The translations under genes and the position numbers were made by a program. This document shows positions 7,423 to 12,662 of a stretch of 12,662 nt of DNA, one piece after another (the stretch's first letter is position 1; every line of letters begins with the position of its first letter). This DNA comes from DATHSN01 sp035464115 (GTDB lineage Bacteria; Actinomycetota; Acidimicrobiia; Acidimicrobiales; SKKL01). Below the pieces are notes generated by a model. It was given only the letters and a program-made list of their open reading frames with translations. It did no database searches and had not been told where the DNA came from. The DNA is taken from the NCBI GenBank assembly GCA_035464115.1, contig DATHSN010000444.1, forward strand, positions 1 to 12,662. The letters are read 5' to 3'.

Positions 7423-9699
7423 TCAGCCCGCGCCGCCGACCCGGCGCCCCAGGTCGAGGTCGCCGGCGGGGGCCGGGCGGGCGATGAGGTAGCCCTGGGC
7501 CTGGTCGCACCCGATCGAGGCGAGGGTGGCGAGCTGGGCGCCGGTCTCGACGCCCTCGGCCACCGCGGTGATGCCCAGGTCGTGGGCCAGCCCGACGATG
7601 CTGCGCACCAGGGCGCGGTCGTGGGCGTCGGCGTCGATCCCCGAGATGAACGACCGGTCGATCTTCAACACGTCGACGGGGAGCTGGGTGAGGTGCGAGA
7701 GCGAGGAGTAGCCGGTGCCGAAGTCGTCGACGGCGATGCGGACGCCCAGCGCCTTGAGGGCGCGCACCGCCGCGGTGGCGGACTCGTCCTGGGCGAGCAG
7801 CGCGCTCTCGGTGATCTCGAGGCACACGTCGGCGGGCTCGATCCCGGCGGCGTCGAGGATCTCGCCCACCTCCGACGCCAACCCCGGGCGCAGCAGCTGG
7901 CGAGCCGACAGGTTGACCGCCATGAGCAGCTGCGGCATGCCGGCGTCGTCGCGCCAGCTCCGCAGCTGGGCGCACGCGGCACGCAGCACCACCTCACCGA
8001 GCCGCTCGATGAGCCCGGTCTGCTCGGCGACGGGGATGAACTCGCCGGGGGGCACCAGCCCGCGCGTGGGGTGCTGCCAACGCACCAGGGCCTCGACGCT
8101 GACCGCCTCGCCGGACGCGACGTCGATGACGGGCTGGTAGTGCACCACGAGCTCGTCGGCGTCGAGAGCCCGACGCAGGTCGTGCTCCACCTCGAGGCGG
8201 GCGAGCGCCCGACGGCGGTGGGCCTCGTCGAACAGGGCCCACCCGTTACGGCCCCGGTCCTTGGCCTGGTAGAGGGCGGTGTCGACGTCGCGGAGGAGCG
8301 ACGTGGCGGTGATCGGCCACCCGGTCGGCACCGCGACGCCCACCGATGCGGTGACGTGGAGGTCGCGATCGGCGAGGTGGATGGGACGGTCGAGGACGGC
8401 GAGCACGCGCAGGGCGATGGCCTCCACCCGGTCGATCGACCCGACGTCCTCGCACAGCAGCGCGAACTCGTCGCCGTCGAGGCGGGCGACGAGGTCGCCG
8501 GGACGGACCACCTGGCGCAGTCGGCGGGCGACCTCCTCGAGGACGAGGTCGCCGGTCTGGTGCCCGAGGGAGTCGTTGATGAGCTTGAAGTGGTCGAGGT
8601 CGATCGCCAGCACCGCGAGGTCGGGACGCTCGCCCTCGGCCCGCTCGATCGCCCCGTCGATGCGGTGCACCAGCAGCAACCGGTTCGGCAGCGACGTGAG
8701 CGAGTCGTGCAGCGCCTGGTGGCGGGTCTCGTCCTCGGCGCGGCGCCGCTCGAGGGCCAGGGCGAGGGCGTTGGCGATCGACTGGACGAAGCGCGTGTCG
8801 TCGGGCGTGAACACGTGGCGGCGGGTGCTGTGCACCGCGAGCGCGCCGTAGGCCCGGTAGCGACCGGTCACCGGCACGGCCAGCGACGAGACCGCACCCA
8901 CCGTCTCGAGGTGGGGCGGCGCCGCGATCCGCGGGTCGGTGGCGAGGTCGTCGACGACCACGGCTCGGCGCTCGTCGACCGCGACCGCGGCGGGGACGGG
9001 GTCGTCGGCCGACAGGGTGATCTCGCCGGCCTGGCCGCGGGTCGCGCCCGTGGCGGCCTCCAGGAGCAGGAGGCGCTCGGCCGGGACGGCTCGCCACAGC
9101 TCGCAGCCGTCGACGTCGAGGGTCCGGCGGACGATCCGCACCGCCTCGCGGGCGAGGGTGGCCGGGCCGGCGCCCTCGAGCGCCCGTCGACCCAGCTCGG
9201 CGACACCCGCCTGGCGCTCCACGGCTCGTTCGAGCTGCGCGGTGGTGGCCCGCTCCTCGGTGACGTCGCGCGCGCTCAGGACCAGGGCACCGACCGCGGC
9301 GTCGAGGCGGCGATCGGCGAGGCCCAGCTCGACGTGGCGCCATCGGCCGGCGTCGGTGCGGTGGCGCACCACCACCCCGTGCACCCGGTGCCCGGGCCGG
9401 GCCGCCAGCTCGGTGAAGGCGTCGAGCAGCCGTCCGGCGTCGTCGGTGTGGATGCGGTCGACCAGGTTGGCGCCGATCAGGTCGTTGGCGTCGCAGCCGA
9501 GGACCTCGTCGACCGCGGCGGCCGCGTCCTGGATGGTGCCGTCGCGCGACACCACCAACAGGGCGGTGGCCCCGTGGTCGAGCAGGGTCGACAGCCGGGC
9601 GACCTCGTCCTCGGCGCGGCGCAGGCGGGCTCGCCGGCCGCGACCAGCGGTCGGGCTCGCGGGGGGCGCGGGATGCGCGCTCGCGGACGGAAGCTCCAC
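7423..9699 (-). CDS. PAS-GAF-GGDEF-EAL protein with variant DGDEF site, probable c-di-GMP phosphodiesterase
   Basis: The 758-residue product has no membrane segment. After a basic, coiled-coil-like N-terminus (about 18-40) come PAS (about 35-150), GAF (165-320), GGDEF (325-490) and EAL (500-745). The cyclase domain keeps IDLDHFKLIND (367-377) and the RxxD inhibitory site (R399-D402), but the signature is DGDEF (408-412): the first glycine is aspartate. The EAL residues are all present: E536-A537-L538, N596, E628, E631, D658-D659, K679, E715, E718 and Q735, with QGY (735-737). Hydrolysis of c-di-GMP is thus the likelier activity, with the GGDEF domain perhaps weakly active or GTP-sensing. The start is GTG at 9699, the only start codon found upstream of the PAS domain in this frame; no clear Shine-Dalgarno or -10 was seen, so it is the least certain start here. 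It lies 105 bases after the PEBP gene and one base before the small downstream gene. Confidence 0.93.
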   Translation of the reverse strand: MELPSASAHPAPPASPTAGRGRRARLRRAEDEVARLSTLLDHGATALLVVSRDGTIQDAAAAVDEVLGCDANDLIGANLVDRIHTDDAGRLLDAFTELAARPGHRVHGVVVRHRTDAGRWRHVELGLADRRLDAAVGALVLSARDVTEERATTAQLERAVERQAGVAELGRRALEGAGPATLAREAVRIVRRTLDVDGCELWRAVPAERLLLLEAATGATRGQAGEITLSADDPVPAAVAVDERRAVVVDDLATDPRIAAPPHLETVGAVSSLAVPVTGRYRAYGALAVHSTRRHVFTPDDTRFVQSIANALALALERRRAEDETRHQALHDSLTSLPNRLLLVHRIDGAIERAEGERPDLAVLAIDLDHFKLINDSLGHQTGDLVLEEVARRLRQVVRPGDLVARLDGDEFALLCEDVGSIDRVEAIALRVLAVLDRPIHLADRDLHVTASVGVAVPTGWPITATSLLRDVDTALYQAKDRGRNGWALFDEAHRRRALARLEVEHDLRRALDADELVVHYQPVIDVASGEAVSVEALVRWQHPTRGLVPPGEFIPVAEQTGLIERLGEVVLRAACAQLRSWRDDAGMPQLLMAVNLSARQLLRPGLASEVGEILDAAGIEPADVCLEITESALLAQDESATAAVRALKALGVRIAVDDFGTGYSSLSHLTQLPVDVLKIDRSFISGIDADAHDRALVRSIVGLAHDLGITAVAEGVETGAQLATLASIGCDQAQGYLIARPAPAGDLDLGRRVGGAG

Positions 9700-9739
9700 G
9701 TGTTCGTCATCGGCACCGCAGCGCTCCGGTTGAGGACCG

Positions 9740-9753
9740 GCGCCGATCGGCGC
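9740..9753. other. 14-base perfect palindrome in the PEBP to GGDEF-EAL gap
   Basis: GCGCCGATCGGCGC lies in the 105-base non-coding gap 9700-9804. On the minus strand an imperfect hairpin (CCGGT-CCTCA-ACCGG) follows it at about 9726-9740. It could be an operator for the downstream GGDEF-EAL gene or part of a terminator for the PEBP gene. At this base composition about four such palindromes are expected by chance in the window, so only its non-coding position makes it notable. I see nothing else in the gap. Confidence 0.25.
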
Positions 9754-9804
9754 GTCGGTCGGGTCGGGCGGCGGGGGACGCGAGGTGGCGCGTCGGGTCG
9801 CGGC

Positions 9805-10464
9805 TCAGCCGACGGCGGTCCCGCCCGACGCCGTCATCGCGATGGTGGTGCGGTCGAGCGTGGCCGCCTCGATCTCGGCGAGCACCGCCGTCGCGTCGGG
9901 ACCGGTGGCGGACACCGGCTCGGCCAGCGCGTGGATCGTGACGGCGTAGACCTCGGGGGCCTCGGTGGGGGGGCAGGGCCCGAAGTAGTCGGCCGCACCC
10001 GTGCCGTTCACCGCGACCGTGGCGGCGGCGGGCACCTCGCCGGGACCGAGCGCGCCAGCGGAGGGCGCCACCCCGAGCACGATCCAGTGGACGAAGCCGG
10101 TGCGGGCGGTGAGGACGACGGCGAGCTCGGCGGTGCCGTCGGGCGGCGCCGTCCAGGCGAGGGGTGGCGAGATCCCGGCGCCGTCGCAGGTGTGCTCGAA
10201 CGGCAGGGCGCCGCCGGGCGCCACCACCGGGCTCGAGACGGCGAAGCCGCCGACGCCGGTGACCACGCTGGCCAGCTCGATCGGGTCGCTGGTGGTGGGC
10301 AGCAGCTCGGGGATGACGGCCACGTCGGGGCTGGTGGGGGGTCGCAGCACCCGGCCGTCGTCGGTGGAGCACCCGCCGAGCGCGAGCAGGCCGGCCGCAA
10401 CGGCGCCCACGACCAGTCGGAGGGGTGTCCCGACCCGGTGGGTGGATGTCGGTCGACGGCGCAC
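9805..10464 (-). CDS. PEBP-family (YbhB/YbcL-like) lipoprotein with altered pocket
   Basis: The 219-residue protein belongs to the phosphatidylethanolamine-binding protein/Raf kinase inhibitor-like family. A basic N-terminus and hydrophobic stretch (about 15-30) end in a lipobox LGGC with Cys32, so it should be a membrane-anchored lipoprotein outside the cytoplasm; the following SPDVAVIPELLP region is probably a linker. Family features seen are FEHTCDGAGISPPLAW (89-104), FVHW (124-127), NGTGAADYFGPCPP (153-166) and the IHAL strand (177-180). Two are missing: the DPDAP-type loop before the HW pair is shortened to TARTG, and the His of the GPxPP...HRY motif is Glu171 (EVY). The start is GTG 10464; a stop codon in frame lies just upstream (10476-10474), so no earlier start is possible. 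It is the first gene of a leftward group and divergent from the permease. The biochemical role of bacterial homologues is poorly known. Confidence 0.9.
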   Translation of the reverse strand: MRRRPTSTHRVGTPLRLVVGAVAAGLLALGGCSTDDGRVLRPPTSPDVAVIPELLPTTSDPIELASVVTGVGGFAVSSPVVAPGGALPFEHTCDGAGISPPLAWTAPPDGTAELAVVLTARTGFVHWIVLGVAPSAGALGPGEVPAAATVAVNGTGAADYFGPCPPTEAPEVYAVTIHALAEPVSATGPDATAVLAEIEAATLDRTTIAMTASGGTAVG

Positions 10465-10493
10465 CGGCCCAGGCTAGGGTCGCTCGACGGCGC
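10453..10493. repeat. Direct repeat TCGACGGCGC flanking the divergent promoter
   Basis: Two identical 10-base copies lie at 10453-10462 and 10484-10493, 31 bases apart (about three DNA turns), one on either side of the paired -10 elements. The left copy overlaps the first codons of the PEBP gene. They could be binding sites for a regulator, but the core CGACGGCG is common in this GC-rich DNA, so chance is a real alternative. Confidence 0.25.
10471..10480. promoter_or_regulatory. Overlapping divergent -10 elements
   Basis: AGGCTAGGGT contains TAGGGT (10475-10480) for the rightward permease gene and, on the minus strand, TAGCCT (10476-10471) for the leftward PEBP gene, sharing the central CTAG. 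The minus element is 6 bases from the PEBP GTG, consistent with leaderless translation. The plus element predicts a start near 10487 and a leader of about 28 bases. No convincing -35 is visible for either direction. Confidence 0.45.
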
Positions 10494-10498
10494 CGTCG
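10485..10498. other. 14-base perfect palindrome at the predicted permease transcription start
   Basis: CGACGGCGCCGTCG begins about five bases after the rightward -10 and falls in the presumed 5' leader of the permease mRNA. It could be an operator or a short RNA hairpin. Palindromes of this length are not rare at this base composition, so the location is the main argument. Confidence 0.3.
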
Positions 10499-10514
10499 CG
10501 GCGCCCCCCTCGCC

Positions 10515-11750
10515 ATGCGACGTCTCCTCCGTCCTGCCGGCGCAGCGCTGCGCGCCCTCTTCGGGCCGGGCACCGCCGGTGCCCGACAGGGCCTCGTCGC
10601 GCTGGTGGTGTCGGCCACCACCGGCACGATCGCGGGCATCACCCTCGGATCGGTCACCGGCACGCTCGAGTCGCTGCCGGGGCTGTTGGTGCTCGTGCCC
10701 GCCGCCATCGCGCTGCGGGGCAACATCTTCGGCGCCTTCGGCAGCCGGTTGAGCACCTCGATCCACGCCGGCACCTTCGGTCTGACCCGCCGCGTCGACA
10801 CCGTCGTCGGCCAGAACGTCATCGCGGCCGCAGCGCTCTCGCTCGTGCTGTCGGTGGTCGTGGCGGCGCTGGCCAAGGGGGTGGCGGTGTCGTTCGGCAT
10901 CGCCGGATCGATGTCGCTCGCCGACTTCATCGTGATCTCGGTGGTGGGCGGCATGCTCGCCTCGGTCGTCATCGGTGCCATCGCCCTCGCCCTGGCGGCC
11001 GGTTCGGCGCGCTTCGGCTGGGACCTCGACAACGTGTCGGCGCCGATCGTGTCGTCGGCCGGCGACCTGGTGACCATCCCGTCGCTGATGCTGGCCGCGA
11101 GCCTGGCCGGCATCGACTGGGTCACCCCGGCGGTGGCGGTGCTGGTGGTGGGGGCCGCGGTGGTGGCGCTCGTGGCTGCGTGGCGCGCCTCGCTCCCGCT
11201 CCTGCACCGGCTGCTCATCGAGTCGCTGCCGCTGCTGGCCGTGGTGTCGCTGTTGTCGCTGTTCGCCGGCATCACCATCGAGAAGCGCCTGGGCGCGTTC
11301 CTGGCGCTGCCCGCGCTCTTGGCGCTGGTGCCCAACTACCTCGGCACCGCCGGCTCCCTCGGCGGGATCCTGTCGAGTCGGCTGTCGACCAAGCTCCACC
11401 TCGGCCTGGTCGAGCCCGACCCCCTCCCCAGCCGCGCCGCGCGCCGCGACATGCAGACCGTGCTGGTGCTCGCGGTGCTGTCGTTCACCTACACCGGCGC
11501 GGTCGCGCACTTCGCGGGCACCCTCGCCGGCCTCGCCAGCCCCGGGCTGATCGACATGATCGCGGTCACCCTGCTCGGCGGGCTGCTCGCCAACGTCTTC
11601 CTCGCCGCCGTCGCCTACTACGGCACCATCGTCGCCGTGCGCTTCGGGCTCGACCCCGACACCTACGGCATCCCGGTGGTCACCTCGATGCTCGACCTGG
11701 TCGGGGCGTTCACCCTCATCTTCGCCATCGTGGCGCTGGGCGTCGTGTAG
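10515..11750 (+). CDS. MgtE/SLC41-type divalent cation permease with two fused transport halves
   Basis: The 411-residue integral membrane protein resembles COG1824-like permeases. It is a tandem duplication of the MgtE membrane domain without the cytosolic N and CBS domains of classical MgtE. First half: LVPAAIALRGNIFGAFGSRL (60-79) with SIHAG (82-86), and LDNVSAPIVSSAGDLVTIP (171-189). Second half: VPNYLGTAGSLGGILSSRLS (272-291) with KLHLG (293-297), and LDPDTYGIPVVTSMLDLVG (379-397). About five membrane helices per half give roughly ten. Asp184 and Asp394 match the conserved TM5 aspartate at the ion site of MgtE. The GN of the first half is absent from the second, so the halves have diverged. 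Substrate is probably Mg2+ or another divalent cation, inferred from family only. ATG 10515 is chosen because earlier starts (10425, 10446) precede the likely -10 and overlap the divergent gene; there is no clear Shine-Dalgarno. The PhoU/TrkA_C partner gene follows after 41 bases. Confidence 0.92.
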   Translation: MRRLLRPAGAALRALFGPGTAGARQGLVALVVSATTGTIAGITLGSVTGTLESLPGLLVLVPAAIALRGNIFGAFGSRLSTSIHAGTFGLTRRVDTVVGQNVIAAAALSLVLSVVVAALAKGVAVSFGIAGSMSLADFIVISVVGGMLASVVIGAIALALAAGSARFGWDLDNVSAPIVSSAGDLVTIPSLMLAASLAGIDWVTPAVAVLVVGAAVVALVAAWRASLPLLHRLLIESLPLLAVVSLLSLFAGITIEKRLGAFLALPALLALVPNYLGTAGSLGGILSSRLSTKLHLGLVEPDPLPSRAARRDMQTVLVLAVLSFTYTGAVAHFAGTLAGLASPGLIDMIAVTLLGGLLANVFLAAVAYYGTIVAVRFGLDPDTYGIPVVTSMLDLVGAFTLIFAIVALGVV

Positions 11751-11761
11751 CGCAGCGCCGG

Positions 11762-11767
11762 TACCCT
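11762..11767 (+). promoter_or_regulatory. Candidate -10 element before the PhoU/TrkA_C gene
   Basis: TACCCT lies in the 41-base gap after the permease gene, within CCGGTACCCT; the CGGTAC part matches the two promoters at 240-245 and 3635-3640. It would give a leader of about 18 bases. The gene may have its own promoter as well as read-through from the permease gene. Confidence 0.35.
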
Positions 11768-11783
11768 GACCTGACTCCCTCCC

Positions 11784-11788
11784 GAGGA
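11784..11788 (+). promoter_or_regulatory. Ribosome binding site of the PhoU/TrkA_C gene
   Basis: GAGGA lies three bases before the ATG at 11792. It is the clearest Shine-Dalgarno motif in the window, where most other starts have none; the spacing is short, but it supports this start. Confidence 0.5.
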
Positions 11789-11791
11789 CCC

Positions 11792-12662
11792 ATGGACGAC
11801 CGACGACGCAACCTGCGAGCCATGCTCGCCGAAGCCAAGGACACCAGCGAGCTCATGGTCGACCTCGCCTACGCCGCGGTCTACTTCGGCGATCCCGACA
11901 TGGCCGACGAGGTCGAGGCGCTCGAGCGCGACCTCAACGACCTGGTCCACGACATGCGCTCGGTCACGGTGATGGCCACCCGCCAGCCCGGCGAGGCCGA
12001 CGCCATGGCGTCGGTGCTGCAGGTCATCAGCGCCATCGAGCGCATCGCCAACGACGCCGTCGACATCACCCGCATCGTCACCCACCAGCTCGGCATCCCC
12101 CGCGAGCTCGTCGCCGACCTGTCCCAGGCCGAGGAGGTCTCGCACCGGGTGCTCGTGCGCGACGGCTCGCACATGGCCCACCGGCCACTCGGCGACCTCG
12201 AGCTGCCGGTGGCCACCGGCATGCGGGTGATGGCCATCCGCCGTGAGCGCACCTGGATGACCGAGATCGACGGCGACGTCATCCTCGTCCCCGGCGACGT
12301 GCTCTTCCTGCAGGGCTCCCCGGCCGGCATCCCGCGCCTGCGCGAGCTGGCCGCGGCGCCGGTGTGGGACCCGCCCGAGCCGCCGGAGGGGCCCGCGCTC
12401 ACCGATCTCGGGCGGGCCGTCGACGTGCTCGTCGAGATGAAGAACGTCTCCGAGGTCGCGGTCGGACTCGGGTACTCGGCGCTGCTGTTCAACGACCAGG
12501 GCCTCGCGGCCGAGGTCACCCAGCTCGAGGACCGCCTCGACGAGATGCGCGAGGTGCTCGAGCTGTGGGTGCTCCGCAGCGCCGCGCAGACCCTCGACCC
12601 GTCCCCGCTGCGCGGCCTCCTCCACCTCGGTGGCGCGGCCGAGGAGATCGGCGACGCCGCAC
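11792..12662 (+). CDS. PhoU-TrkA_C-PhoU domain protein, 3' end cut by the window
   Basis: An open frame of 290 codons runs to the window edge with no stop. The first PhoU-like helical domain (about 1-105) contains AKDTSELMVDLAYAAVYF (15-32). A TrkA_C (RCK_C) domain follows (about 116-190), with VLVRDGSHMAHRPLGDLELP, VMAIRRERTW and VPGDVLFLQG. A second PhoU-like domain (about 203 to the end) has EMKNVSEVAVGLGYSALLF (215-233). The two PhoU parts are clearly homologous: E-K-x-x-SE...LxYxA..F then AxEVxxLE, but DLAY of the first is GLGY in the second. TrkA_C domains bind small ligands and gate ion transporters; this combination (COG3273-like) is known mostly from archaea, commonly near MgtE-like permeases. 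Here it lies 41 bases after such a permease and is probably its cytosolic gating subunit. It has no Rossmann NAD-binding part, and no signal peptide or membrane segment is seen. Confidence 0.9.
   Translation, partial: MDDRRRNLRAMLAEAKDTSELMVDLAYAAVYFGDPDMADEVEALERDLNDLVHDMRSVTVMATRQPGEADAMASVLQVISAIERIANDAVDITRIVTHQLGIPRELVADLSQAEEVSHRVLVRDGSHMAHRPLGDLELPVATGMRVMAIRRERTWMTEIDGDVILVPGDVLFLQGSPAGIPRLRELAAAPVWDPPEPPEGPALTDLGRAVDVLVEMKNVSEVAVGLGYSALLFNDQGLAAEVTQLEDRLDEMREVLELWVLRSAAQTLDPSPLRGLLHLGGAAEEIGDAA

Noticed and set aside
264..7487. A 2407-codon open frame on the plus strand spanning dnaE2 and the GGDEF-EAL gene
   Set aside because: Its translation is low-complexity Arg/Pro/Gly/Ala text in a different frame from two clearly recognisable proteins; stop codons are simply rare in off-frames of such GC-rich DNA.
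10425..10514. Earlier permease starts at 10425 or 10446
   Set aside because: They lie upstream of the best -10 element and overlap the 5' end of the divergent PEBP gene; the added residues are Arg-rich with no family support.
7582..10752. A 1056-codon plus-strand open frame opposite the PEBP and second GGDEF-EAL genes
   Set aside because: It is antisense to two genes with full family motifs, and its Gly/Val/Asp/His-rich sequence matches no domain.
9707..11335. A 542-codon minus-strand frame opposite the permease gene
   Set aside because: The Ser/Thr/Ala/Pro-rich translation is a shadow of the membrane protein codons and runs across the PEBP gene out of frame.
11663..12625. A 320-codon minus-strand frame opposite the PhoU/TrkA_C gene
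   Set aside because: The plus strand encodes a convincing PhoU-TrkA_C-PhoU protein with a ribosome binding site; the opposite frame is its shadow.

Overview
The window is very GC-rich (about three quarters G+C by eye, with nearly every third codon position G or C) and tightly packed. It looks like chromosomal DNA of a high-GC actinobacterium. The error-prone polymerase reads almost like mycobacterial DnaE2, its promoter carries an actinobacterial-type LexA (SOS) box, and several genes have a TANNNT -10 element so close to the start codon that leaderless or near-leaderless mRNAs are likely. An Acidimicrobiia-like lineage is a reasonable guess, but the sequence does not prove it. I saw no tRNA, rRNA, CRISPR array, insertion sequence or phage gene, and no gene-free stretch reaches 300 bases.

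Layout. (1) Positions 1-133, minus strand: the first 44 codons of a probable HelD-type UvrD/Rep superfamily helicase. (2) Positions 134-258: a divergent promoter region with an SOS box. (3) Positions 259-3633, plus: dnaE2 (imuC), the damage-inducible translesion polymerase alpha subunit. (4) Positions 3652-7071, plus, only 18 bases later: a soluble PAS-PAS-PAS-GAF-PAS-GGDEF-EAL cyclic-di-GMP protein. (5) Reading leftward from a shared divergent promoter near 10475: a PEBP-like lipoprotein (10464-9805), a second PAS-GAF-GGDEF-EAL protein (9699-7423), and a small unknown protein (7421-7113) whose start codon lies one base past the preceding stop. The two GGDEF-EAL genes face each other with the small gene between them. 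(6) Reading rightward from the same promoter: a duplicated MgtE/SLC41-type permease (10515-11750), then, after 41 bases, a PhoU-TrkA_C-PhoU protein (11792 to the window end).

How the parts may work together. The dnaE2 gene answers DNA damage through LexA; the downstream c-di-GMP gene may be partly co-transcribed with it, which would couple SOS to second-messenger signalling (inference). The permease plus PhoU/TrkA_C protein is a recognisable but little-characterised pair, best known from archaea (COG1824-like plus COG3273-like), and probably forms a gated divalent-cation transport system. Both of its proteins are internally duplicated. It is the most interesting candidate here for a poorly described system. 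The PEBP lipoprotein lacks two of the pocket motifs normal for its family, and the second c-di-GMP protein has DGDEF in place of GGDEF with an intact EAL site, so it may act mainly as a phosphodiesterase.
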